From Phallus indusiatus (Eukaryota > Basidiomycota > Agaricomycetes > Phallales > Phallaceae): a stretch of DNA of 64,000 bases. The translations under genes and the position numbers were made by a program. Of this stretch, positions 35,401 through 46,905 are shown piece by piece. Numbering within the stretch: position 1 is the stretch's first letter; every line of letters starts with the position of its first letter. The stretch is from positions 1,364,001-1,428,000 of the forward strand of contig JAQFWX010000006.1 in the NCBI GenBank assembly GCA_027605045.1. The letters run 5' to 3'. The notes under the pieces are model-generated. The model did not search any database. It was not told the DNA's origin and saw only the letters and a program-made list of their open reading frames with translations.

Positions 35401-36611
35401 ATACGGGTGAGTTTTCGCAGCTTCTGGCGTGCTTTGGTTAAGTCTTCATTCCACCAGCGTTTTGAATGGACGGTGATTTTCAGGTCTGGGACATGGGTTT
35501 CGATTGTAGCCCGGATAGCTGATTCAATGTGCTGTACCATTCCATTAAGGTCGTCTGTGGTTGCTATGGGTAGAGCTGGACTGGTTGTGAGTTTTCTTCC
35601 AAGTTCTTTGTGGAAGTTTTCCCAGTTGACCTTTCGGTAGTTTTTGCGTACTTGAGGTGTTGAGCTCTGTGTGGTTAGTGAAATGTTGGTCAGGATCGGG
35701 TAGTGGTCGGTGGAGGCAGGCCTTAAGGTGGGTGCTGTATTGCACTGTGTAATCTCGTTGAGTACCTTTGCTGAGCAAAAGACATTGTCAGGTCTAGTTT
35801 CGTTCTTCGTGGCCATAGCTTCAAGTGTTGGGATGTCCTTTGGCAGTGCCATGCGCATGTCATATTCGCTGATGAGGTCCAGGAGCTTTTGTGCACGATC
35901 TAGGTTTGCCGTTGTGAAGAGGTGCCGGTTTCGTTCTTCGTCCCACATTGGGTGATGTCGATTGAAGTCTCCCAGCCACAAGCTGCGTAGATCTTCTTTT
36001 AGTACCAAGGTGCTTTGCTTGTGCCTGCGTAGTGTTCTATTTATGTCGTCCTCTTCATCCATCAGGATTCGGCGGCCCCCTGGCAGGTGGGTTATTCGTA
36101 GTCCCGGTAAGCGTACTGTCTTTTGCATGTGTTCAGCTAGCTTATTGATAGTGGTGTCACTTTCACCGTCTACGTAGACATTGATGATTTGCAGGGGACC
36201 CAGGGCAGTCTGCAGGATTATACCAACCATATCCGGTGAGGTGAAGGGTATTTCTGTCCATGCCGCAGTGGAGATCTGTCGACTGATCATCAAGACCGCT
36301 CGTGTGTGGGCTGGGTTGTCGTGGTGTGTGTGCGGATAGATCAGATGCCAGGCACTGTTTGAGATAGTGAGGTTTGTGTGCGGGTTGATGTAGGGCTCTT
36401 GTATGGCGAGGAGGTGGTATCGGCGGGGGTTGGCGGCATGTAGGAGGTCATTTTGGGCTGTTTTGCTTTTGTTGAGGTTCTGCTGCCATATTGATATCTC
36501 TGATAGGTTTGGTGTCTGCTTTTCACTCATCCAATGGATGGTTTGGGGTGGTGTCGGCTGCCCAGAACTCGTCCAACTTTGCTTGCCGGGATATTCTTCC
36601 ACCAAACTCAT
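32461..36611 (-). pseudogene. LINE ORF2: endonuclease-RT-RNase H, one-base frameshift
   Basis: ORF2 overlaps the end of ORF1 by 89 nt in the +1 frame. The N-terminal AP-like endonuclease has ISIWQQNLNKSKTAQ, LLAIQEPY and the ASTDHYPI motif. The RT domain has FFLDVKAAFPSV, GCDQGAPSS and the catalytic GFADDVAYLV. The frame is lost at a four-base G run (33404-33407, C on the plus strand), exactly between the RNase H start YTDGSATG and its continuation VGAAAISYMDG. One base is missing; adding it back makes 4152 nt, divisible by three (1383 codons). RNase H residues continue in FEAELVGISLG, LDNKAA and GNEAADQRA. A CPKCAARNETVIHFLLHC knuckle follows. Confidence 0.88.
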
Positions 36612-38229
36612 CAGTAGCAGCTTCAGTCTGCTGTTGGTCTACTGGGGCCATCATCAGTGTAGGAGAGGGGAACTCGAGTGGTGAGTCTGATCTGTCTTGG
36701 ATGACTTCTTCTACTGGTTGACTGGTGCTTCCTGGTGACGATTGCGGTGGATGGCTTCGGCGTGCTGCATGTGATTTGGGTGTTGGGCTTTTCATCAGGC
36801 TTGTGATTGGGATCTCCATTGTGCCATCATTCCGTTCCCATGACCCCGGTTGGCCCTGTAAAGGAAAGTACCTGAAGTCATTCTCTGGCGTTTTAGCATT
36901 GAGGTCATTGACAGCCTTCAGATAAATTGGGCATTTCCTATCCCATGCTGCATGACCATTGACTTTGCAGTTAGCGCAGTAGTATTGCGCACTGTTTTTT
37001 ATAGGGCATTGACTTGTTCTGTGGAATTCCCGGCACTGGCCGCACTGGTCATGGAGTTGCTTGCAGTGTATAGCCAGGTGGTGGGATGGAACAGCCTGGC
37101 ATTTTAGGCATCATAGGGGTTCTATTTGTTTCTTCCGCACCTCAACCCTATTACCATGGATGACTAGACCGTGTCGGATTGCTTCATTAGCTGCCTTTGG
37201 GTCCGCAAAGTCGAGGAGTAAGTGGGCTGTCCTTTGGCCAGGTCGCCTCCTTTTGACTGGTTTCAACCATGTTGACCTCTGGATAGTGTTCTCCGGGAGT
37301 TCATTTTCGTTTTCTACCTTGCGGATCTCTGAGGATTCAGCATCATTGAAGGTGACTGGTGTTAGCTCGGCAATAACTGGGAAGAACTTGGGTCGCATGT
37401 CCATCAGGCCCCCAAATCCGTTAAGGAAGTCATTCTTCTGGGTTGTCTGACTTAGCCACTGCAGCACACTTGGATCATTCAGCTTGTAGGTGATTGTGCC
37501 TGACTTAGCTTTCCGTGCACTAAGGAACCTTGGGGTGACTTGGCAGGATGACGTGTCCATCTTTTCCAGGGCGAGGCGGGCCTTTTCCAGAATTTCCGCA
37601 TCTGAGAGGTCTTTTGTTGGATCATGCTGGAGCCCGGGGGTGGGTTTCAAGGTAAGAAGTCTTGCATTCTGTTCGCAACGCTCAGCAGCACGACTGCTCT
37701 GTCGGGTTGTCTTTGCTTGTGACAACAGTGCCTGTACATAGGTGTTCGGTCCTTTGCTGGTTGCAAGTTGACTTGACTTCTTCCATTCCTTGACACTCTC
37801 GGCAAGGCTTCTTTGTAGGTCAGATTGCACAGCGTGGATTTCTTGGTGAACTGATTCCTTTGTTTCGTTCAGTGTCTTCGTGAAGAATTCTTTGACCGAT
37901 TCTAGTTGTTCGCTGTGTCTCTGTTGGCTAAGACTTTCGTAGACTGAGAATATGACATATGCAAATGCGTGGATCCCCTCTCTGAACTGATCCAGTGTGC
38001 CAGCCATCTGTGCCAGGTCGTGCAATGCGGTTGTGAGTGTCGGGATATCGGGTTGGCCTTCTGGTATTGCGTGGTGGTCAGTTATCCATTGCATTCCTGT
38101 TTTGACGTCTATGACACGGGAGTTTTTTGGTTTGTGCAGGTCGTCATTGTTTCTCGGTCTCAGTGTCCGTCCGGGTGTGGGCCTCAGATTTGTTCGGGAT
38201 GATTGGGAACCCCCAGGGGGTTCGGACAT
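36523..38229 (-). pseudogene. LINE ORF1 (gag-like) with one in-frame stop
   Basis: The start is chosen at the Met of MSEPPGG (38229) just after the leader. The N-terminal half has a helical region (SVKEFFTKTLNETKESVHQE). A TGA at codon 373 (37113-37111) interrupts the frame. Immediately after it come three zinc-knuckle-like Cys/His clusters: CLKCQAVPSHH..C, CGQCREFHRTSQC and CANCKVNGHAAWDRKC. The frame then stays open to 36523 (568 codons in all). In this family the knuckles follow an R-C-x-K-C start, so the stop most simply arose from CGA to TGA, a CpG transition. ORF1 proteins coat the LINE RNA. Confidence 0.85.
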
Positions 38230-38381
38230 GGTTCGAAGTAGTTTGGTAGGGTTATAGATAGATAGATCGACAAGAGATATTAAGCTAGAAGCTATATACA
38301 CGACTTTTTTCACTGATTTTTTCGCCTTCCCAGACCGTGGGAAAAAATCTTGAGGTGATAGTAAGAAGTAAAGCCGCGTCC

Positions 38382-38394
38382 CCATGTCAGATAA
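38382..38394. repeat. Target-site duplication of the LINE, right copy
   Basis: Exact copy of CCATGTCAGATAA at 32251-32263, bordering the 5' end of the minus-strand LINE. Confidence 0.95.
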
Positions 38395-38638
38395 GCTAGC
38401 ACAACCTGGCGAATTTACAGACCCCGCCATTGATTGCCAGGACATAAGTTCAGATCTATTCCAGGCATCTGCGCAAAGGTTCAGACAAATCATCCATCCA
38501 GAGTCCCACGAACAATCTACACCTTCAGGTGCAATGTTGGAAAAGGATTATAATAATGAAGAGCGTGCTCAGGTGTCTAGATCGAATGAGGTATTTTTTT
38601 TTCCCATAAATTTCACCTTCAGACCGTATGCTAAGTGA

Positions 38639-41600
38639 TATTTTGTACACAGCGTCAAGCCTTTCGCCGCTCCGTAGCTAATTGGACGAAAAAAGCATTC
38701 GGATCTGTATGATCAAAGCCACGCTAAATAATGCATATTAGCTATGAACCGGTGTGCGCGTATAAATTTTCAATGAGGTTCAGAGGAAGTCGCGTCAACA
38801 TGCAGTGTAATTGTTGGGGATATTCGTTGTCAAGAGCATATACTTGTAGTACTTTTGGGGCCGGACCGCTGTGTAAATCCAAACTATTCTTCTATGTATT
38901 TGTCGTAATTACAAATATATTCTTCCATAATAATCATCGACTTATAACATTTCCATCCACTCCTCATTCAGAAACACGGAATAATGCGGTATCATTGGCA
39001 CGTTCGACAATTCAGTTCACCTCGATGGCGGCCGAGAGACTCAAAGTTGTACATCTTGCCAAGGATTTCGTCGACCTCGATCCTCTTGAAAATAAGAGAG
39101 TCTGTGTAGTGGTAGTATGAAGCTGGGAAGATACGACCAAGGAAATCGCGGGGTTCAGGTAAGCTGCTTGGGGGATAGATGGTAGATCGAGAATGTCTGG
39201 GGATATTGCGTCAAAAATGGAGATGGACTATTAGTTAAATTACGATAAGCAAATATAAATATTAGCCTGAATATGAAACTGTCTCACTCGATTTTTGTTT
39301 CAAGTGCTGAGAGCTGCCACCATTTGAGCTCCATCCTCTTGGAGCTGCATGTTCCCCATCGTCCCATTCTTTACCGTCGCCTATGCCGCTTCTGCTCTGT
39401 CTGCTACCATCTCCGGTTTCTATCACCATGTATCTTTTCATGACCTCCTTGAAAACGCAACGCCCGTTACTTTGAACGTTCAATCCGCTTCATGACGCTC
39501 CGCGCATCACCATAGATGAATGTTAAGTAGGGTGAAACGAATAAGTCGTGCTTCTAAATTCGTTCGCGACGAGGATGCAACAGGTAAAAGGGAGACCTAA
39601 TGCCGCCAAGAGTGTTGAAAATGTTCGCCTCGTTTGGTTCCAATAGAGAATAATTGAGAACAAGAGACAAATCCACAACGAGGTTAATGGTTCGAAAGTG
39701 AGAGCGAATAACTTGTTTATTAGCGGTACAGACAATCCGCGCAAATACGGAATTAGACGACGGTCAAAAAAGGCATTAATTGATTTATCATCATCTCAAA
39801 ATCTCAAAGCGTATAACCGATCCTTGCCTCCACATAAAGCGGGGAGGATGTGTGTGAAACTAGACGCGTTCACATGGCTAGTCAATAGGGGAGATGCGTC
39901 CGCTGCTTCAGGAACAGTTGACAAATTAAGATCATCGCAGTGGTGTGCTTTTGTGACAGTTTATTAGTTGAGGATCTAGGCAAGACGTATATTACCACCC
40001 GCATCCTCGTGAGAACATACATCATTTATACAGTGTTACGAATGAAGGTTCGAAGATGCATAGGAAGAGCGGAAGGATGTGACGTGAATGATATGCCTAG
40101 ATGAAAGATTAACATGGCGTGTCTGAATTGACAGGAAAATCTACCTTTATTAATGGAAAAAAGATACGTACAGAATCGGTCGGTTGTTCTTCCCGTGTCA
40201 GCGTCTTGGGATCCAATATCCTAGTGGGCGAGCTCGTTTGACGGCTTTGGTAGGGTACCATCTTCTCGCAAATTGTCGTGCTGATTCCGCATAGATGCAT
40301 ATCGCCAAAATGTTTTTCAAATCAGAGATATAATGCTAGACCTGTGGCTGCGACGAAACTGGAGCCGGAGAACTAACAGCAAGGGATTCAATATAGACGT
40401 CCTAAGCCAATCAATATATGTATATCAGTTGACTCTACAATGAAATTATAGGAAAATACTCACGCCAAAAGATATTCAGCCCCCAACACGGAGAAGCTTT
40501 CCTCAGCATCAGACTACGTGCTTGCCGTATAGCAGCCCTTTCGACATCGAATAACCAGTAAACTTGCACCCATTTTCCCAGTCGTGCGGGCATCCGCGGA
40601 CCCTATAGCAACTGAGGCATTCTTAAAATGACACAAATGAAACAAGAATTGTAGGTGAAAAGAGCTCCATACCTGTGGGATGACTGCCTCCCATGGCTCA
40701 TGTTCGGAAGCAAAACATAAAATAGACGCTCACGATGTAGGTTCCACGCTTGCGTCATGTCACATGTGCATCGAATGTGACTGCAGTTGACGGGTTGCCG
40801 GACGCACTGTACGACGTCCATCCCAGTGTTCAAAGATGGCTGTACGTCTTCCCGGTATCAACTCGCCTTTCGCACAATCACACAATGACCCTTGTTGCCA
40901 ATTTATAACACAACAAAGAATGCCTTCCTAAGACGAATCAAGGCTCAGAAACGCTTTGAATCCAAAGTCGGATAGTAACCCAGGATCTCCTGCTCCCGCA
41001 TTTCCTGCGCCCGTAACATACTTTGGTTTACGCATTCCTCTTTCAGCATTATCTACTTCATCTTCTCTCCTGCTTGTTTGAAAAAATGCCAAGAAAGCAG
41101 GCGAAGCGGTAGAGGCGTACTACTTTGTGTTCTCGAGAAACTGAGAATGACGGGTAAAAGGTACGTTCAGTTTCTTGGTATACGCATATCAAAGAGACTA
41201 ATTCCCTTCTTTAGAATGCTCCGAGCGACTTTTGTTAACAGCCCAACCATCCACAATTGCCTTCCTCGCGAGCTGGATCTCCTTACTCACCCTGCAACTC
41301 CTGCACCCCCACATCTTCGCCGTCTACTCTCGCACACCCACCGATGGAGGTTACGCTTCGTAGGGGACAATTCTCGTGGCGCTCTGCGCCAACCTTTCTC
41401 CTCTACCAACACCAGAACACCCACCCAAGTTCACTTCATCCTCGTCGTCGATGAAGCTTCCAATCACACCTCCATCCCTTCCATCACTGATCTTCCTTCT
41501 TTCTTCGCCTACCTCTACACCAAACTTCTTCACATTCCTCCTTCCGGTCAACACAACTCTCTCAAACCCTACCACTTCCGAAAATTTCAGCCTCCGGCTC

Positions 41601-42792
41601 GACCCACCCGACTCGTTAGAACAATAGCACAAACCTACACAACACAACACACGTACACGGCTTGTGGACCAACATAGTCACTTTCGCCGTGTCGGATGAG
41701 CTTTTGTGAAGTGTCGTTCGGGTTGTATGGGCTATTTTGATGGCTGCTTTAGAAGTTGGCATGTCAGCGCAGTAAGTAGTGCTACTTATATAACTACTTT
41801 ATGCTTATTTTGTTATTGTGATGTATGGATTAGAAAGAGATGTTACTCGTCGTACTATTGTAGTCAGATATCGAAATTACGTTCACTCAATCCGTAGTGT
41901 TATCTGGTACTTCACAGTGCACACCGAAACCATAAACCCTCGCGTTATCGATCAAAGCTGACTCGTGCGCATTTGAGACGTTGGTAAACGAAAAAAAAAA
42001 ATCGTACAAGATGATAGCAAAGAGTCATTGATTGCTCAGTTCCGTTTATGCCTTCTCATCCCAGTCCACACTAAAGAGATCGAGGTGCAATCTAGGCGCG
42101 AGGTATAAAGCGAACAAAACAACGTTGGTTATTCGCGTAGATGTTCAAAGAAACCGCATTTTCATCAAATCGGTACTGACTCAACACAATCCATGCTGAA
42201 TCTGCAGTAATCACAGTACTAGTGATAGCGCCGAAAAATAAAAACACCTGCACAAAACCGACATAGATCTCGACGCAATTTGTAAGCGGTCCGTCAAGCT
42301 CAAGTCTCCTGAAGCTTGTATTGCTCTTTCAATTCCGTAGCAACCCGGGCTGAGGCCAAAAGTCCTTTGTTCATGGTGAAAAAATAAATAAACTGATCGT
42401 GTACAGTAAGTCCAATCTCCTTCCAAGGACTCGACAAAGATCCCTTTTGCAAACAGGAATTTCATCCAACTTTCATCTTTCGAAGCAGACTTCTGCCGGT
42501 TCTTTGTTCTAGTCAAATTCTAGAATTGTCCCCACCTACAATTGAAGATTGCACACAATGTTTGTTTTTGATTATTGGAAACGTCTTTCATCCAATCAGA
42601 TTGGTTGTTCAAAAGATCCACAGACTTTTGAATTACCACGCACAAGCCGAAGTGCGAGGCGACCGTGACATTTAACAGGGGTGCGTAGTATTTAATAGAC
42701 GGTATCGGTTTGATAACTTTTTGTGGCAACGTTATCAGCATCCCCAATACCTCAATCTAAAATCATATCGCAAGTGACGGCGGCCTCCCCTT
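38639..42792. other. 4.1-kb region without a firmly supported gene
   Basis: The first roughly 330 bp is 3' flank of DUF6535 gene A and resembles 46128-46400 (shared GCGTCAAGC, GGACGAA, AAGCATTCG and an ATTACAAATATAT block). About 42270-42792 is duplicated upstream sequence of gene B. Between them, on the minus strand, open segments at 40605-40470 (a RMPARLGKWVQVYWLFDVER stretch) and 40300-40155 (GISTTICEKMVPYQSRQ) look exon-like with plausible GT/AG sites. I could not join them in one frame. A short plus-strand segment at 39025-39100 (MAAERLKVVHLAKDFVDLDP) also looks coding. These may belong to one or two unresolved genes. Confidence 0.4.
41078..41677 (+). CDS. Hypothetical 199-codon open frame in a C-rich tract
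   Basis: An uninterrupted frame with its best internal start at LRATFVNSPTIHN (Met at 41219). It lies in a pyrimidine-rich segment (41270-41630) where several frames are open because stops are rare. No family was recognised. A real gene is possible, but base composition alone could produce it. Confidence 0.25.
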   Translation: MKKCQESRRSGRGVLLCVLEKLRMTGKRYVQFLGIRISKRLIPFFRMLRATFVNSPTIHNCLPRELDLLTHPATPAPPHLRRLLSHTHRWRLRFVGDNSRGALRQPFSSTNTRTPTQVHFILVVDEASNHTSIPSITDLPSFFAYLYTKLLHIPPSGQHNSLKPYHFRKFQPPARPTRLVRTIAQTYTTQHTYTACGPT

Positions 42793-45700
42793 ATGTCCGA
42801 AATAGCAAGTTCAAGTTTGAACGGAATAGCGATGCATGCCTTTAATAGTGGCAGCGGCAGTCTTCCAAGGATCGGTCCTCAGAACGACTTGGAGCCTGAA
42901 GCTAAAATATCTGGGAATATCAAATCTGTTAAGCTTTCACAGGATGACGAGGATATACAGCATGATAATGGTTGTTCGGGCGGCCGTCGCGACCAACAGC
43001 TAAGTGGAGGAACCGATGTACCCATTCAAGCCGGTAGTCCCAGGTCACCACAGACGAACGATAAACGAGCTTCCACAACCGAAGAGAAAGGCGGAAACTC
43101 TCAGGCTCAGGCTGCTGGGGCGGTACCGATGAACGGCGGGCGGTCGGATGAGACTATGGAAAGATTGGTAGGCCTCTTCCGCGAATTCTTAGGTCAGTTT
43201 CTCATTTTGTGATTCAAATGAAAATCTCTCTGGTGCTGACAGTGCATGCAATTTGCAGAGGCTGCATCCAATCCCGGTGCAGGAACGTCCGACAACAACT
43301 TTAATCCTCCGCACACTCAACGAAACATGGCAGGACGCAAGAGGCTTTTCGGGCTGGCAAAAGGATCATCGTCAGAGAGTGGTTGTTAGTGTTTTTCAAT
43401 TAACTTCACCTCATCCCCGCGCACTTTTAACATCCCGCCTCATAAGCAAATAATCGATACGATTACGAGCAGAAATATCCACGAGATCGATTTGGGGAAG
43501 AGACAGCGGCAAATGCTCGGATTTGGTTGACATACCTTGATGAGGCCGAGGCATTTGATCGCGAGAGAGTAGAAGGGTGGAAAGAGACAGTTGATGTTCT
43601 GCTAGTTTTCGTAGGCAGAAATTTGTTTCTTATTTAATTCAAAGCTTATTTCCCGTGTCAGGCTGGTCTCTTTTCCGGTGTTATAACAACCTTTATTTCG
43701 CAGGCTTCTCAAAGCCTTCAGCAAGATAATACACGAGTTACTGCATCGTTACTATTCGAAACAGTTCAGATCCTACGGGCGCAATTCACTGGGCTACCGA
43801 TAACCAATGTACCCGACTCAACCATAACCCCTACTTCACCATTCACTCCGTCAACAAACGCATCTCTGGTGAACGGTCTATGGTTCACCAGTTTGGCGAT
43901 AACACTATCTACCGCGCTGTTTGCGGTTCTCGCCAAGCAATGGTTGTATTATTACATGGTTTCATTTTCCGGAACGGCAAATGCAAAAGTAAGGGCGAGG
44001 CAGTTGCGTTTCAATGGTTTTGAAGAATGGAAAGTCGCAGCGATCGTCGACCTTCTTCCCATTCTTCTTCACCTTGCTGTCGGCCTGTTCCTCACTGGGA
44101 TTATGATACTCTTGTTTCCACTGGATGCTCACATTGCCTGGACCATTGTCACGATCACGGGAATTACTTTTACTTTGTATTTCGTCTCTGTGATATTACC
44201 TATCCGGTATCCAGAATGCCCGTATACAACCTCTCTAACGATTTATGCTGGAATCCTTTTTTTCGCTCTGCGAGAAATTTTTCATTGGATTAGCACGGTT
44301 TCAAATAAAGGTCTCCAGGCTGTTTGGAAAAGAATGGATTTTCACGCTCGGCGTACGATTGAGCGTCTCATTCACTACACCCTGAGCTTCTTCCGACGTC
44401 TTTTCATGTTGATCTCAAAGTTGGCTGGTGACGTGCGGCACGGCCTTGGAAGACATCGACCTAGAATATTCTCTGGTGAATTCCCGAAATTCACAAAGTG
44501 GAGAGAAGAGAACATAAAGCAAGCTGTCGAAAATGAGACCTTTCTCGATTTTCAGGCTGTCAATTGGCTTTACACGGCCTCGCATGATAGGAGCGTTCAT
44601 CGAATTATTGCTCGGTCTGTAGCTGTCAACCCCTCTATCACTGAACACTTTGGAAGGAATAGCATACGCGCTCTCTCTCGTACTCTTGAGGTCAGCAGAA
44701 CAAATGTCCTGGATTTGCGTTATGGACTTTGTCTGGATTTCTTGAGTTCTGACTTTTATCACCCTCACTGGTATCTACTCAAGTCTATCCCTGATCATGT
44801 GACCGAAAGTGAGCTAGAGGAAGCAGAGTATAAAACCTATCTTCGCCTTCCGAAGAAAGCATTCGGTTGCTTTGACATCCCGGGATCCGGCCAACTATCC
44901 CTCGACTGTTTAATCGCCGGCGGTGATTCTGTCAAGCTCCCGCTAGCCATGTGGTGTTACCTCCTCAAACGAATGTCACGGAATCGGAAAATGGCCGCGC
45001 GTATTCTCAAGCCTCAAGGGTTGTTTCCGAGTCTCTTCCATTATAGTGTTGATCCCACTCGTGAACTCGTAGATAGCGCGGGGCTAATATCCTTTGATAG
45101 TGACGAGTTGGGATGGTGGAAACTTGAATACCTCTTTGATTACTTCAGACTCGGTAAGCCTGATCTTTCGTCGGAAACCAAATCCTATGCAACAAAATAT
45201 CTCCTTCTTATCACCGTTTACCGCCAACTTACTTCCAATCATCCGTTGATTACCAATAAGGAAAAAAGAGAGAAGTCTTTGCATCATCTGTTTGGAAGTT
45301 TTCGACGGTGCTCCACTGTACCTTGGACGCCCGAGTACCGTTTCAGGTTCTTCAAAGAAATTCTCTGCGTGGACTCATTCTGGTCCGAGTCTATGATAGA
45401 TGCCAGGTCTGCGGCAGTAGGGTGTCTGGATCCCGTCTGGCACGAGGAGGTTACCTTTCCTTATATGGATTGTAGTGACCTCTTTCTTGTATATCAATGG
45501 TGTCATTCACAAGATCATGGGTTACCCGCATCTCCCATTTTCACAATCTTGTTTGCGCCCCAGAACCGCCATCATTTGTCCACAATTCTCTTGAATGACT
45601 CAAAGGCCGTGTCCAACTTATTGGCATGTCTTCGAAACTTGAGACATTGCTACCATCTACGTGGACAGGGAAGAGACATGTACCCACTTTTAATGGATCT

Positions 45701-46127
45701 CCTAAAATCTGCTAAGATGTCTCTGTTCACTATCCTTTACGACATGTCCGTACTCATCCAACTATGGGAACTGATTTCTTCGACTTTCAAACGAGATCCC
45801 GAGCAGTTTTTCCTCCTTGTAAAATCAAAGCTGGACAGAGAAAAGTTGGATGAGCTGTTTACTGTCATGAATAATCGAGCACAATCTTCGCGCCACACGT
45901 ATGGTGGTTATCGGTTGCAGGCGTCTTTAACCGTGTTTGGACAAATGATAGGTCGGTCTCCCGCAGTATCTATGCGCTCAGGCGTAATGCTGGAGATGGG
46001 TTATGATTATGATGATGAAGAGCGTGCCCAGGTGCCTGGTCCGAATGAGGTATTTTTCCCACATATTTATTATTACAGACCATATGCTAAGTATTATGAC
46101 TTCAGCGTCAAGCTTTTCGCTCCATAA
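42793..46127 (+). CDS. DUF6535 membrane protein B (intact)
   Basis: Exons 42793-43192, 43259-43384, 43447-43610 and 43662-46127 total 3156 nt, 1051 aa. Intron positions and phases match gene A exactly. The disordered acidic N-terminus (DDEDIQHDNGCSGG) is followed by the DUF6535 core: YDYEQKYP with WLTYLDEAEAFDRE and GWKETVDVLLVF. Membrane helices are GLFSGVITTFIS, SLAITLSTALFAVLAKQW, LLPILLHLAVGLFLTGI and TIVTITGITFTLYFVSVI. The long C-terminal part is soluble and helical, ending in a YYYRPYAKYYDF segment that gene A carries beyond its LINE. No enzymatic motif is visible, and the biochemical role of the family is unknown. Confidence 0.9.
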
Positions 46128-46905
46128 CTAAATGGACGAAGAAGCATTCGCATTTGTGGCTGAAGCTGTTTACTGGCAACTAACTCCAGATTAGCCGCGA
46201 ACTGGAGTGTGCGTGTATAACGTACATTGATGATTGAAGAGCAAAACTGGGTTCAAAATATTTCCGGTTGAAGCAATGCGTTATTTGTTTTCTGGGGGAG
46301 TTTACATAAATCAAACTATGTTCCCTATGTATTCTTATGATTACAAATATATATCGCAGCTTATAAGACTTCCATCGTCTCCGTGTTTCTGAAAGACCAC
46401 TGTAAGAAGTCTGATTGCAGTGTCCGAGTGGAGTCGACCCTTACACGCAATGAGTAAAGGGGAAAAGATAAGAAATTTGATTGAAGAGCGCGCGATTATA
46501 CGAAAGGCATTGGAGAAACAGATATGTTCAATTATTTTAGTAAAAGCATGGTGAAAATGTAACCACGTTATTGTAGGAAGGAAAATGGATTAAACGTTTG
46601 GACAAAAAAGAAAAAACATTAAACATATTTGTATGTGGGTCGTAGTAAGTGGCGAGAAACGTGTACGCGTCATTATCACGCGCGACGGCCACTTGCATGT
46701 TGCTAGACCTAGTAAGCCACAGGCTCTAATGTCATCTCAGAAACGATGATAAATGACAAGCAAGCGGGAAGAAATTCCAAAAACAGTCATATATGAAGTG
46801 AAGTGTTGACATCCAAGCATAAAGAATCAAGATCCGCAACAAACCTAAAATATCCATGAAATTCACGAAGTTGAACATGGTGAAAACAGTACTCAAAATA
46901 ATCAC
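46128..46905. other. 778-bp intergenic stretch
   Basis: This contains the 3' flank of DUF6535 gene B, partly shared with 38639-38960, and the 3' flank of F-box gene 5. No further gene was seen. Confidence 0.5.

Larger units (their letters stand above)
32264..38381 (-). mobile_element. Full-length Tad1-clade LINE with RNase H, inserted in DUF6535 gene A
   Basis: The 6118-bp element lies on the minus strand and is flanked by the 13-bp repeat CCATGTCAGATAA. The 5' end at 38381 is followed by about 150 bp of leader, then ORF1 (nucleic-acid-binding protein) and ORF2 (endonuclease, reverse transcriptase, RNase H, C-terminal Cys/His knuckle). About 190 bp of 3' UTR ends in an A/T-rich GATTAATCATCA tail. 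Domain order and the presence of RNase H fit the Tad1/I-like group common in Basidiomycota. Both ORFs carry one disabling change, so this copy is probably dead, though recently inserted. Confidence 0.93.
29217..38638 (+). pseudogene. DUF6535 membrane protein A, last exon split by a LINE
   Basis: Exons 29217-29577, 29643-29768, 29829-29992 and 30048 onward form one frame. The last exon is interrupted after 32263 by a 6118-bp LINE and resumes at 38395-38638. Without the insertion it would encode 1036 aa, colinear with paralogue B. The present allele stops at 32273 (TAA), giving about 958 aa and losing roughly 80 C-terminal residues. The N-terminus is Ser/Asp/Glu-rich. The DUF6535 core is recognisable: DYEQKYPRDQFGEE, WLTYLDEAETFDRE, GWKDTVDVLLVF, then membrane helices (GLFSSVITTFIS, SLATTLSAALFAVLAKQW, LLPILLHLAVGLFLTGI, TIVAITGITFTLYFVSVI). 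A long soluble helical C-terminus follows. The function of the family is not established. Confidence 0.88.
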
